DNA of 64,000 nt from Dehalococcoidia bacterium (GTDB lineage: Bacteria > Chloroflexota > Dehalococcoidia > SM23-28-2), in the NCBI GenBank assembly GCA_030615765.1, contig JAUWYP010000002.1, positions 1 to 64,000 on the forward strand, read 5' to 3'. The position numbers and the translations under genes are program-made. The notes under the pieces were generated by a model. It did no database searches, was not told the origin of the DNA, and was given only the letters and a program-made list of their open reading frames with translations. Numbering within the stretch: position 1 is the stretch's first letter; every line of letters begins with the position of its first letter. Below are positions 26,016 through 34,376 of this stretch, piece after piece.

Positions 26016-27928
26016 GAACCTACCGGGAGCTGCGCCAGCAGGCGAAGGAAGCCTGGCGAGCGGTGGAGAGCCCCTCGCGGCCGCGCATAGCGGTCGGCGT
26101 CACTACCTGCAGCCGGGCCGTCGGCGCCGACGAGACGCTGGAGGCCATCCGCCAGGAGGTGTCGCGCCGCGGCCTGGAGGTGGACGTGGCCGTCACTGGC
26201 TGCTGGGGCCTCTGCTACGCCGAGCCGATGGTGGAGGTCGCCAAGCCCAACGGCTCTCGCATCCTCTATCAGAAGGTGACCGCCGAGCGGGTGCCCCAGC
26301 TTGTCGAGGAGGCGCTGGCATCCACAGACGGCATCTGCCAGGAACTGGCCCTCGCTACACTTTCGTCCCAGCCCGTGGATGGCGTGCCGCCGCTGTCATC
26401 TCTCGACTTCATGGCCGTGCAAGAAGAGCGCTATCTCATGGCCAACTGCGGCGTTATCGAGCCCGAGAACATCGACCACTACATCGCCCGCAGCGGCTAC
26501 GAGGGCCTGACCAAAGCCCTGGGCATGTCCGACGAGGACGTCATGTGGGAGATCTCCGATGCCGGGCTGTGGGGACGGGGCGGTGCCGCCTTCTCCACCG
26601 GTCGCAAGTGGGAGTTCCTGCGAGACGCTAAGAGCAAGCCCAAGTACATGATCGGCAACGCCGACGAGGGCGACCCCGGCTCATTCGTCAACCGCACCCT
26701 CATGGAGAGCGACCCCCACTGCATCATCGAGGGGATGATCATCGGTGCCTACGCCACCGGCGCCAGCTACGGCTACATCTACATCCGCGATGAGTACCCC
26801 CTGTGTGTGGAGCGCATGGAGCTGGCCCTGCGTCAGGCGCGCGAGCGGGACCTCCTGGGCCAGAGCGTCCTGGGCAGCGGCTTCTCCTATGACATGGAGA
26901 TCGTGCGCGGGGCTGGCAGCTACGTCTGCGGCGAGGAGACAGGCCTCATCGCCTCCATCGAGGACGCTCGCGGCATGCCCAAGATCCGCCCACCCTTCCC
27001 CGCTCAGGCGGGCGTGTTTGGCAAGCCCACCAACGTCAACAACGTGGAGACCTATGCCAATGTGCCCCTCATTCTGCGCCGCGGGGCCACCTGGTACGCC
27101 TCGGTGGGCACTGAGAAGAACAAGGGCACCGCAATCTTCAGCCTCTCGGGGCACATCCGGCGGGCGGGAGTGCTGGAGGTGCCCTTCGGCACGCCGCTGC
27201 GGCGGCTGGTCTACGAGGCCGGCGGCGGCCCACCCGAGGGGCGCTCCCTCAAGGCCATCCAGCCGGGCGGGCCCTTGGGAGGCGTCCTCCATCCCAGGGA
27301 CGTGGACCTGCCGCTGGAGCCCGAGCCCTTCCGGGAGAAGGGCGCACTCCTGGGCAGCGGCGGTCTTGTCATCGTCGACGACTCCGCCTGCATCGTCGAT
27401 ATGTGCCTGTACTTCGAGTGGTTCGCCGAGGACGAGTCCTGCGGGCGCTGCAGCACCTGCCGCGGCGGCACCCAGCGGATGGTGGAGATCCTGCGGCGCA
27501 TCGCCGATGGCGGCGGCCGCCCCTCGGACATCGGCCTCCTGCGCCTCCTGGCCGACGCCATGCGCTACGCCAACTGCGCCCACGGCCAGGCCGCGCCCAC
27601 CGCCGTGATGAACACCATCGAGGCCTTCCTGGACGAGTACCAGGAGCACATCGAGAGGAAGCGCTGCCCGGCGAAGGTCTGCCGCGGCCTCATCCGCTAC
27701 GAGATCGCGGGCAAGAGCCCCAGCCTGCCCGAGGCGGCGGCCATCTGCCCCACGGCGGCCATCGTTCAGCGAGACGCCGCCGCAGGCGAGTCCGCCTCTG
27801 GCGGAGCGCGCTACGCCATCGACCAGGGGCTGTGCATCAAGTGCGACGCCTGCCGCGAGCTGGCGCCGGCGGCGGTGCGGGTGGTGGATGCCTTCCAGCG
27901 CGACGCCGCCGGCAGCCAGTCGATCTGA
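26012..27928 (+). CDS. NADH-binding NuoF/HndC-like flavo-iron-sulfur subunit
   Basis: A 638-residue diaphorase subunit. Residues 1-110 are a thioredoxin-like [2Fe-2S] domain (TTCSRAVGADETL, TGCWGLCYAEP). The FMN/NADH domain has LWGRGGAAFSTGRKWEF, NADEGDPGSFVNRTLMESDPH and GAGSYVCGEETGLIASIE. The N3-type [4Fe-4S] motif is ESCGRCSTCRGGT plus a distal Cys in ANCAHGQ. The C-terminal ferredoxin tail is degenerate, with AAICPTAAIV and CIKCDACRELAPAA. These residues can ligate only one of the usual two [4Fe-4S] clusters. A 30-nt mini-element encodes residues 589-598 within this tail. ATG 26012 overlaps the GNAT stop; the track start at 25946 is too early. Confidence 0.92.
   Translation: MRTYRELRQQAKEAWRAVESPSRPRIAVGVTTCSRAVGADETLEAIRQEVSRRGLEVDVAVTGCWGLCYAEPMVEVAKPNGSRILYQKVTAERVPQLVEEALASTDGICQELALATLSSQPVDGVPPLSSLDFMAVQEERYLMANCGVIEPENIDHYIARSGYEGLTKALGMSDEDVMWEISDAGLWGRGGAAFSTGRKWEFLRDAKSKPKYMIGNADEGDPGSFVNRTLMESDPHCIIEGMIIGAYATGASYGYIYIRDEYPLCVERMELALRQARERDLLGQSVLGSGFSYDMEIVRGAGSYVCGEETGLIASIEDARGMPKIRPPFPAQAGVFGKPTNVNNVETYANVPLILRRGATWYASVGTEKNKGTAIFSLSGHIRRAGVLEVPFGTPLRRLVYEAGGGPPEGRSLKAIQPGGPLGGVLHPRDVDLPLEPEPFREKGALLGSGGLVIVDDSACIVDMCLYFEWFAEDESCGRCSTCRGGTQRMVEILRRIADGGGRPSDIGLLRLLADAMRYANCAHGQAAPTAVMNTIEAFLDEYQEHIERKRCPAKVCRGLIRYEIAGKSPSLPEAAAICPTAAIVQRDAAAGESASGGARYAIDQGLCIKCDACRELAPAAVRVVDAFQRDAAGSQSI
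27776..27805. repeat. 30-nt double-hairpin mini-element inside nuoF
   Basis: This stretch matches the 30-nt element of 22475-22504 with a few changes. The second 15-nt hairpin, TCCGCC-TCT-GGCGGA, is exact; the first is slightly degraded. It starts exactly on a codon boundary and reads AAAGESASGG, in the same frame and orientation as the mutS copy (SAVGGSASGG). It lies between the two Cys motifs of the C-terminal ferredoxin tail. Confidence 0.8.
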
Positions 27929-28063
27929 GTCCCTAACCCCTCGTCAGACAAGCCCCCTTCTGCTCCACCCCTGTCCATCACGCGACGTGCTGGTGCGGTG
28001 CGCCCCCTTCGTCCCTAACAACGCTCCCTCCGAAAAAAGCGACAAAATACCCACCCTACACGC

Positions 28064-28091
28064 TTGACATTTTCCGAAAGTTGACTATAAT
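28064..28091 (+). promoter_or_regulatory. Consensus sigma-70 promoter
   Basis: TTGACA (28064-28069) and TATAAT (28086-28091) are both perfect consensus, with 16 bp between. It is the strongest-looking promoter in the window. It lies about 280 bases before the surface-protein gene but only about 55 bases before a terminator stem. The 135 bases between the nuoF stop and this promoter hold nothing recognisable. Confidence 0.88.
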
Positions 28092-28097
28092 GCAGGG

Positions 28098-28190
28098 CAC
28101 CAAGGGGGGGGTGCGGCATAGTGGCGCGTTTGTGCTTTCGTTTGGTTTGCGACGCCGGGCCTACCGCGTGCAGGTGGGGCCCGGCGTTTT
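28098..28190 (+). ncRNA. Predicted ~93-nt small RNA or attenuated leader
   Basis: The span from the expected start of the consensus promoter to a Rho-independent terminator. It contains a 5' stem-loop (GCACC ... GGTGC around a G-run), a U/G-rich single-stranded middle (TTTGTGCTTTCGTTTGGTTT) and the terminator hairpin. No open reading frame of note and no known riboswitch class was recognised. It may be a free small RNA or a leader whose read-through controls the surface-protein gene at 28372. Confidence 0.5.
28153..28190 (+). terminator. Rho-independent terminator of the small RNA
   Basis: CGCCGGGCC (28153-28161) pairs perfectly with GGCCCGGCG (28178-28186), extendable by one A-T pair, and is followed by TTTT. 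The loop is 16 nt. Confidence 0.75.
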
Positions 28191-28371
28191 GCGTGCTGGA
28201 GGAGCGATTAGCGGCCAGGTAGGGACGTAGAGAGAGGCCCCGGTGGCAGCCACCACCAGGGCCAGAGCTAAGGAATGCGGGCGCACAGCCTAGCCTTTTA
28301 CATTGTAGCGGGAAGAGCGCCCGAATAACAAGGGGTGGAGGGGCAAGAAGTAGTTAGAAAGGGGTTCGGCG
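28191..28371 (+). other. Leader between small-RNA terminator and surface-protein gene
   Basis: No gene. It contains a nested stem-loop at 28236-28263 (GGCCC/GGGCC enclosing GGTGG-CAG-CCACC) and an A/G-rich stretch ending in AGAAAGGGG before the GTG start. No good second promoter is evident, so the downstream gene may depend on read-through of the terminator. Confidence 0.45.
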
Positions 28372-29427
28372 GTGCGAAAGGTAGCGATAGTTCTCGCAGC
28401 GATGGGCCTGCTCGGCCTGAGCATCCTGGGTGGGACTGGCCCGCCGGCAGCGCCACCCGTTGAGGGTAGTGTGCCCACAGCCGACATTTATGACCCAACG
28501 ATCGTGTCCTTCTCGGCGGCACCTCAGGCGGTGATTGTGGCTGTTGGAGGAAAGGCGACGGTCTCGGTGCAAGCGACGATCCGCAACGCAGGCAACGTGA
28601 CGCTCACCAATGTCCAGGTGGAGCACAAGACATCCAATGTTTCCTGCAAGAAAGACGCCGGGCACGAGAACGACCCGGCCACGACGCAGTGGTTCTGTGT
28701 GGTTACCAACGACACCGGGAAGCGGCCCAACGACCTGCATCTCGTGTTTGCAGGTAAGGTGAGACGTGTCAAGGAATTGCACCATAGCGAGCGCTGGCCG
28801 AACTCGAATGACTGGAAGTGGAGGATAAGGGGCACAGATCAGGACAATGAAGCCAGCGATTGTCTGAAGGATGAAAACAACAAGGTAGACATGGCAGGGG
28901 ACAACCTGATTGGCCCCGGCCAGGAGGTCTGGCTCGTAGTCGAGATGTGCGATGTCAAGGGCCTGCAACGCGAAGTGGCACCAAAGAAGATATGGACGCT
29001 CCGTGGGCAAGAGCTCGGAGCGGTGACCACCAGTAGGTGGGTACCAGAAGGTACGCAAGTCACCGTTAGAGATACGGGCTCTCTCAACCCGGGGCACGAC
29101 GTGGCCGTCACCAACACGCTGGAGATCGGGTGCCTCCACGCAGGCACGTCTGGCGTACAGCTGACCAGCGAGGTCGTGGCCTTTACCCCTACAGGGACCG
29201 ACGCCGATCCTGCGGACAACCTGGCCGTCTTCGCAGTGGACGTGCAGTGCGGGCCGGTTGGCGGCATCGGCGAAGTCTTGGTGGAGGGCTGGGATGCCCC
29301 TGGCAGCGCCGCCGAGTCTTCTGACTCATCGTCTCCCCCCTACGCCGCCCTCGCCGGCGCCGCGGCGGCGGTGGTGGCCGCCCTTGCGGCGGGCGGCTGG
29401 TACGCCCGGAGGCGCTGGCTGCGGTAG
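28372..29427 (+). CDS. Exported surface protein with CARDB/DUF11-like domain and C-terminal membrane anchor
   Basis: A 351-residue protein. The signal peptide (MRKVAIVLAAMGLLGLSILGG) leads to a beta-rich domain, VGGKATVSVQATIRNAGNVTLTNVQVEH, typical of CARDB/DUF11-type extracellular modules. The C-terminus is a Ser/Pro linker, a helix (YAALAGAAAAVVAALAAGGWYA) and a basic tail (RRRWLR), so it is anchored in the membrane facing outward. Four or more cysteines occur in the ectodomain. The GTG start follows AAAGGGG. Expression may be governed by the promoter-terminator unit upstream. The same type of anchor occurs as a fragment at 41253-41339. Confidence 0.78.
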   Translation: MRKVAIVLAAMGLLGLSILGGTGPPAAPPVEGSVPTADIYDPTIVSFSAAPQAVIVAVGGKATVSVQATIRNAGNVTLTNVQVEHKTSNVSCKKDAGHENDPATTQWFCVVTNDTGKRPNDLHLVFAGKVRRVKELHHSERWPNSNDWKWRIRGTDQDNEASDCLKDENNKVDMAGDNLIGPGQEVWLVVEMCDVKGLQREVAPKKIWTLRGQELGAVTTSRWVPEGTQVTVRDTGSLNPGHDVAVTNTLEIGCLHAGTSGVQLTSEVVAFTPTGTDADPADNLAVFAVDVQCGPVGGIGEVLVEGWDAPGSAAESSDSSSPPYAALAGAAAAVVAALAAGGWYARRRWLR

Positions 29428-29455
29428 GGGCATTTCATTCTAGCTGGCGTGTGAT

Positions 29456-30277
29456 ATGGGTCGGCGTGCCAGGGCAAAGCGCCTCAAGCGCGGCCGGCGC
29501 CTACGTAGGCTGGCGGCGGTCGTCCTCGTCAGCGTAGCCCTTCTCTCCACCTCGCTCGCCGCCGGTCTGCTGCTCAGCGGCCTGATCGGCAGCGACCCTC
29601 CCGCCGGGCCCAGGACGGCGGCCATCGTCGACCAGCTCAGCCTCACGCAGGCGAACCCCACCTTCGTGGAGAGAGCCACCGACACGCTAGAGCAGGCCGG
29701 ATATGCTGTGGACTACTACGTGGGTGAAGAAGTCACGGTCGAGTTTTACAGGAACCTCCCCACGCATGGTTATGAACTGATTATCTTGAGAGTTCACTCG
29801 ACGCTCCTCGTTGAGGTAGACACCACAACAGGCAGCGCGACACCAACAGAGTACGTGGGTCTTTTCACCTCAGAGCCATACACCCGGACAAGGTATCCTG
29901 ATGAGATACGGGCTCGGCGTCTGAGTGCGGTCTTCTACTATGAAGGCGCCCCGAAATACTTCGGAACAGGGTCCGGCTTCGTCGAATCCAGCATGAAGGG
30001 CAAGTTCGACGATACGCTGATCATCATGATGGGCTGTGAGGGCCTGCGGGCCCAACGGACTGCTCGCGCCTTGCTGGACAGGGGCGCAAGAGCCTTTGTG
30101 GGCTGGAGTGGACCGGTGTCAGCCGCCCACACGGACGCCGCGACCGAACGTCTACTCCGACATCTACTGATCGACGGACTTACCATAGAACAGGCAGTCG
30201 CAAGAACCATGGCCGAAGTTGGCCCGGACCCCTCCTACGGCGCCGAGCTCCGCATCCTCACCGACGGCGGCGGGTAG
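29456..30277 (+). CDS. Secreted protein with possible clan CD (caspase/C25-like) His-Cys dyad
   Basis: A 273-residue protein with a very basic N-terminus (MGRRARAKRLKRGRRLRR) followed by one signal/anchor helix (AAVVLVSVALLSTSLAAGLLLSGL). The body begins with AAIVDQLSLTQANPTFVERATDTLEQAGY. It has YELIILRVHST, then TLIIMMGCEGLRAQRTARALLDRGARAFVGWSGPVSAAHTDAATERLL. A strand ending in His-small and a later strand ending in Gly-Cys, followed by a helix and a GARAFVG strand, is the layout of caspase/gingipain/CHAT folds. Function as a peptidase is inference. It lies 28 bases after the anchored surface protein, a possible partner. Confidence 0.65.
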   Translation: MGRRARAKRLKRGRRLRRLAAVVLVSVALLSTSLAAGLLLSGLIGSDPPAGPRTAAIVDQLSLTQANPTFVERATDTLEQAGYAVDYYVGEEVTVEFYRNLPTHGYELIILRVHSTLLVEVDTTTGSATPTEYVGLFTSEPYTRTRYPDEIRARRLSAVFYYEGAPKYFGTGSGFVESSMKGKFDDTLIIMMGCEGLRAQRTARALLDRGARAFVGWSGPVSAAHTDAATERLLRHLLIDGLTIEQAVARTMAEVGPDPSYGAELRILTDGGG

Positions 30278-30301
30278 CGCGCCCTCCATCCCCCGACGCG
30301 C

Positions 30302-30307
30302 TATAAT
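30302..30307 (+). promoter_or_regulatory. Candidate -10 box upstream of mutS
   Basis: A perfect TATAAT lies 48 bases before the mutS ATG, just after the stop of the preceding gene. No convincing -35 box is present 16-18 bp upstream, so recognition may rely on other contacts or the match may be chance. Confidence 0.4.
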
Positions 30308-30354
30308 ATCCCTCGAACAGCTTGCGCTCGAGCCTTGGGAGGAGCCGCCGGCCC

Positions 30355-32982
30355 ATGACCACACCCCTGCGCCGTCAGTACCTGGAGATAAAGCGCCGCT
30401 TCCCCCAGGCCATCGTCTTCTTCCGCCTGGGCGACTTCTACGAGACCTTCGACCAGGACGCCGAGCTCGTCTCCCGCGAGCTGGACATCGTCCTCACCTC
30501 GCGCCCCATCGGCAAGGGACAGCGGATACCCCTGGCGGGCATTCCCCACCACGCCCTCGATGGCTACCTGGCTAAACTAATCGCTAAAGGACACAAGGTA
30601 GCTATCTGCGAGCAGGTGAGCGATGCCGCCAAGGAGCCTGCTCCGAGCGGAGGGAAGGGCCGCACCCTGATGGAGCGCCAGGTGGTGCGCGTGGTAACCC
30701 CCGGCACAGTCGTGGAGGGTAATCTCCTCGACCAGCGGGCCAACAACTACCTGGCGTCTCTGGCGGTCGAAGGGGAGCGAGCCGGCATCGCCTACGTGGA
30801 CGTGAGCACGGGCGAGTTCGCAGTCGCCCAGATGGACGCCGACCTGCTGCCCGCCGAGCTCGACCGCCTGCGGCCCGCCGAGCTGGTGCTCCCCGAAGGC
30901 CAGGACCCGCCCGAGGGCCTCCAGGCGGCCGTCAGCCACCTAGAGGTCCATCGCTTCGACCCCGAGGCGGCCGGCGAGCTCCTTCTCGCCCATTTCGGTG
31001 CCGCCTCCCTGGATGCCTTCGGCTGCGCCGACCAGCCCCTGGCGGTGGCCGCCGCCGGCGCCGTCCTCGCCTACCTCCAGGAGAACCAGCGAGGCGCCCT
31101 CGGCCACATCACCCGACTCTCCACCTACAACGCCAGCGCCTTCATGACTCTCGACAGCCAGACCCGCCGCAACCTTGAGCTTTTCGCCAGCGTCCGCCAG
31201 GGCCCACGCAGCGCCTCTCTCCTGTCCGCCATCGATCTCACTAAGAGCTCTATGGGGGCTCGTCTCCTCCGCCGCTGGCTAGGGCAGCCTTTACTCGACA
31301 TAAAAGAACTAGCCCAACGACAGGCCAGGGTGCAGTTCTTCTTCCAGAGCGCCGTCCGCCGCGGCCAGGTGGGCTCCCTGCTGGCCAAGATGCCCGACGT
31401 AGAGCGCCTGCTGGGGCGCATCAGCGCTGGCCTGGCCTTGCCGCGAGAGGTGGTGAGCCTGCGGCGTGGCCTCGAGCTGGTGCCGTCGCTGCGTCAGGCC
31501 ATCGCCGCCGATGGGGAGGAGGCGGCAGAAGCGAGCGAGCTGTTGGCCCGCCTTCACCCCTGCCAGGAGACAGCCGCCCTCATCGAGCAGGCCATCGACG
31601 ACGAGCCCGCCGCCTCCGCCGTAGGCGGATCCGCCTCTGGCGGAAGCTTCGAGGAGGGCGAGGTAATTCGGGCCGGCTTCTCGCCGGAGCTGGACAGCCT
31701 GCGCAGCGTGGCCCGCGACGCCCGCCAGTACCTGGCCGACCTGGAGCAACGGGAGCGCCAGCAGACGGGCATCAAGTCCCTGAAGGTGCGCTACAACAAG
31801 GTCTTCGGATACTACATCGAGGTGAGCAAGGCCAACCTGAGGCTGGTGCCCGCTCACTACCAGCGGCGGCAGACCCTGGTGGGCGGCGAGCGCTTCACCA
31901 CCCCTGAGCTGAAGGAGCGCGAGTTCCAGATCCTCCACGCCCGCGAGCGCCAGGAGGAGCTGGAGGCGACCCTCTTCCGTCAGGTGTGCGCCCAGGTGGC
32001 CGCCGAGGGCAAGCGCATCCTGGAGCTAGCGGCCGCCATCGCCGAGACCGACGTCTTCTGCGCCCTGGCCGAGGTGGCCGCCCGCTACGGCTACGTGCGG
32101 CCGGAGGTGACCCAGGACGACGAGATCGCCATCCGCGACGGCCGCCATCCGGTGGTGGAGCGCATGCTGCCTTCGGCAGCGTTCGTCCCCAACGATACCC
32201 ACCTCTCCAACCAGGACGCCCAGATCATCGTCCTCACCGGGCCCAACATGGCGGGCAAGTCCACTTACATCCGCCAGGTGGCCCTCATCGTGCTGCTGGC
32301 CCAGATGGGCAGCTTCGTACCCGCCGCCTCGGCCCGCATCGGCATCGTTGACCGCATCTTCACCCGCGTGGGCGCCCTGGACGACATCGCCGCCGGCCAG
32401 TCGACCTTCCTGGTGGAGATGCTGGAGACGGCTAATATCCTCCACAACGCCACGCCCAGGTCCCTCCTCCTGTTCGACGAGATCGGCCGCGGCACCAGCA
32501 CCTACGACGGCATGGCCATCGCCCGCGCCGTGGTGGAGTTCATCCACCACCGGCCGGAGGTGGCCGCCAAGACCCTCTTCGCCACCCACTACCACGAACT
32601 GGTCGACCTGGCCGCCTTCCTGCCGCGGGTGAAGAACTACAACGTGGCCGTGAGCGAAGAGGAGGGGCGAGTAGTCTTCCTCCACCGCATCCTTCCCGGC
32701 GGCGCCGACAAGAGCTACGGCGTGCACGTCGCCCAGCTTGCCGGCATGCCCCGACCGGTCATCCAGCGGGCGCAGGAGGTGCTGAGCGAGCTGGAGGACA
32801 AGGGCGACCGCCTGCCCCGCCGACGCCGCCCCCGCCAGGCCGCCGTGCAGCTATCCTTCCTGGGCGCCAGCGACGCCGTCCTGGAGGAGCTGGCCTCCCT
32901 GGACGTGGACGGCCTCACCCCTCTGCAGGCCATCACCAAGCTCTACGAGCTGCGAGAGAGGGCGCGGGGGCCTAACCCCTAG
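30355..32982 (+). CDS. mutS: DNA mismatch repair protein MutS
   Basis: MutS recognises mismatches and small loops and recruits MutL in an ATP-dependent way. The mismatch-binding domain begins with FFRLGDFYETFDQDA, containing the wedge-type Phe and Glu. The ATPase has Walker A GPNMAGKSTYIRQVALI near residue 628, signature DEIGRGTSTYDGMAIA near 707 and THYHEL. At 875 residues it is full-length. Two short repeated sequences interrupt it: a 30-nt element encoding SAVGGSASGG at residues 421-430 in the lever/clamp region, and a second palindrome near residues 93-100. ATG 30355 follows GGGAGGAG; the track start at 30322 is upstream of this site. Confidence 0.97.
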   Translation: MTTPLRRQYLEIKRRFPQAIVFFRLGDFYETFDQDAELVSRELDIVLTSRPIGKGQRIPLAGIPHHALDGYLAKLIAKGHKVAICEQVSDAAKEPAPSGGKGRTLMERQVVRVVTPGTVVEGNLLDQRANNYLASLAVEGERAGIAYVDVSTGEFAVAQMDADLLPAELDRLRPAELVLPEGQDPPEGLQAAVSHLEVHRFDPEAAGELLLAHFGAASLDAFGCADQPLAVAAAGAVLAYLQENQRGALGHITRLSTYNASAFMTLDSQTRRNLELFASVRQGPRSASLLSAIDLTKSSMGARLLRRWLGQPLLDIKELAQRQARVQFFFQSAVRRGQVGSLLAKMPDVERLLGRISAGLALPREVVSLRRGLELVPSLRQAIAADGEEAAEASELLARLHPCQETAALIEQAIDDEPAASAVGGSASGGSFEEGEVIRAGFSPELDSLRSVARDARQYLADLEQRERQQTGIKSLKVRYNKVFGYYIEVSKANLRLVPAHYQRRQTLVGGERFTTPELKEREFQILHARERQEELEATLFRQVCAQVAAEGKRILELAAAIAETDVFCALAEVAARYGYVRPEVTQDDEIAIRDGRHPVVERMLPSAAFVPNDTHLSNQDAQIIVLTGPNMAGKSTYIRQVALIVLLAQMGSFVPAASARIGIVDRIFTRVGALDDIAAGQSTFLVEMLETANILHNATPRSLLLFDEIGRGTSTYDGMAIARAVVEFIHHRPEVAAKTLFATHYHELVDLAAFLPRVKNYNVAVSEEEGRVVFLHRILPGGADKSYGVHVAQLAGMPRPVIQRAQEVLSELEDKGDRLPRRRRPRQAAVQLSFLGASDAVLEELASLDVDGLTPLQAITKLYELRERARGPNP
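30633..30653. repeat. Second small palindromic repeat, copy inside mutS
   Basis: GGAGCCTGCTCCGA then GCGGAGG: overlapping inverted repeats (GGAGC/GCTCC and CTCCG/CGGAG). Nearly the same sequence recurs at 49506-49525 between two genes on the other strand. In MutS it encodes EPAPSGG in a surface loop before the conserved RQVVRVVTPGT strand. Confidence 0.5.
31615..31644. repeat. 30-nt double-hairpin mini-element inside mutS
   Basis: TCCGCC-GTA-GGCGGA followed by TCCGCC-TCT-GGCGGA, differing from the intergenic copy at 22475 by a single base. It starts on a codon boundary and encodes SAVGGSASGG, between DDEPAA and SFEEGEV. It is 30 nt long, so it preserves the reading frame. Confidence 0.88.
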
Positions 32983-32989
32983 CCCACAG

Positions 32990-34339
32990 CTAGTCCTTCA
33001 CAACCCCCGGCACCACGGAGCGGTAGGCGTGGGTGTTCAGCGTCTCGCCCATGTTCAGGCGGCCCCAGCCGTCCCAGTTAGGCGTGTCGCCGTTGGGCAG
33101 GTCATCGCTGGAGATGCGCAGAAGGGCGCGGATGTCGGCGTCGCCGCGGGACGAATCCTGAGATAGAAGCAACGCCACCAGCCCTGATACGAAGGCGGTA
33201 GCAAAGGACGTTCCCTCGCCCGTAGCGTAGCCGCCGTCGAGGTGAGTGCTGAACACGTCCACCCCCGGCGCCGCCACGTTCACCTCCGGGCCCCAGTTGC
33301 TGAAGGAAGCGCGGCTGTTGGGGTCGGAGTGGTCGAAGGCAGACACGGCGATGACCCCCGAGTAGGCCGCCGGGTAGCCCACCCCCTCCTGGCCCTCGTT
33401 CCCTGAAGCCCCCACAAGGATGGCACCGAAGACATCGTGGGCCTCCTTCACCGCCTCCTCCAGAGCGCGGCTGGGCGACGGTCGAGCCATGCTCAGGTTG
33501 ATTATCTGGGCGCCGCTCTTGGCAGCATAGATGATACCCTGGGCCACGTCGGAGGCCGTGCCGGCACCCGTCGGATCGAGCACCTTCACCGGCAGCAGGG
33601 TCGGCCCCCAGGCCGTTCCCGCCACGCCCAGGCCGTTGTTGCTCCTGGCCCCCACAATGCCGGCCACCATCGTGCCGTGGCCGTGGTCATCGCTGGGGTC
33701 GCTGGAGGGCGGCAGGACCACGAAGTTGCAGCCGTTGACATCATCTATGCACCCGTTCTTGTCGTCGTCGATGTCGTTGCCCAGCACCTCGCGGGCGTTG
33801 ATCCAGATCTTGGCCTCCAGATCGGGGTGATCCAGGTCCACCCCCGTGTCCAGCACTGCCACGATGATAGCCGACCTCCCCCTCTCGATATCCCAACCAG
33901 CGGGGGCGTTGATGATATCGTAGTACCAAGCCTGCTTCTGCGAGTAGAGGGGATCATCGGGCACTATCGCCGCCCGAACAATGTAGTTGGGCTCCGCATA
34001 CTCCACCCAGGGCAATGCGTTATAGAGAGTGGAGGCCTGTTGCACATCGATCCCTTCAGGCAGGCGAAGCCGATACAGCCGCAGGGTGGCATCGTGCTCT
34101 ATCACCACCCCTCCTGCCAGCCTCAGGACAGCGGCCACAGCGGTGGGCGGCAGGGGCAGGCTGGCCTTTACCAGCAGCTCGCCGGGGGCAAACTCCGCGG
34201 CGTCAACTGGGTGAGCCGCCACAGGGGCAACGTGAGGGGCCAAGACCTGCGAGGAGGCCGACGGGTAGGGAACGTTGTTAGCCAACACGAAGGCAGCCGC
34301 CAGCAGGGGCAGCGACCACAGCCAGCGAAAAGCCCTCAT
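32990..34339 (-). CDS. Secreted subtilisin-like serine protease (S8)
   Basis: An exported subtilase of 449 residues. A signal peptide (FRWLWSLPLLAAAFVLANNV) is followed by a propeptide-like domain (about 40-115, ending VEYAEPNYIVRA). The catalytic triad is Asp in AVLDTGVDLDHPDLE, His in DDHGHGTMVAGIVGA and Ser in GEGTSFATAFVSGLVALL. An acidic calcium-type insert, DDDKNGCIDDVNGCNF, lies between Asp and His. I take ATG 34339, because the track start (34405) adds 22 residues before the signal peptide. It converges with mutS and is divergent from mutL, and is probably an independent gene. Confidence 0.9.
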   Translation of the reverse strand: MRAFRWLWSLPLLAAAFVLANNVPYPSASSQVLAPHVAPVAAHPVDAAEFAPGELLVKASLPLPPTAVAAVLRLAGGVVIEHDATLRLYRLRLPEGIDVQQASTLYNALPWVEYAEPNYIVRAAIVPDDPLYSQKQAWYYDIINAPAGWDIERGRSAIIVAVLDTGVDLDHPDLEAKIWINAREVLGNDIDDDKNGCIDDVNGCNFVVLPPSSDPSDDHGHGTMVAGIVGARSNNGLGVAGTAWGPTLLPVKVLDPTGAGTASDVAQGIIYAAKSGAQIINLSMARPSPSRALEEAVKEAHDVFGAILVGASGNEGQEGVGYPAAYSGVIAVSAFDHSDPNSRASFSNWGPEVNVAAPGVDVFSTHLDGGYATGEGTSFATAFVSGLVALLLSQDSSRGDADIRALLRISSDDLPNGDTPNWDGWGRLNMGETLNTHAYRSVVPGVVKD

Positions 34340-34376
34340 GCCGATATTCTCCCCCCATCTCCCGCTCAGTGGCGCT

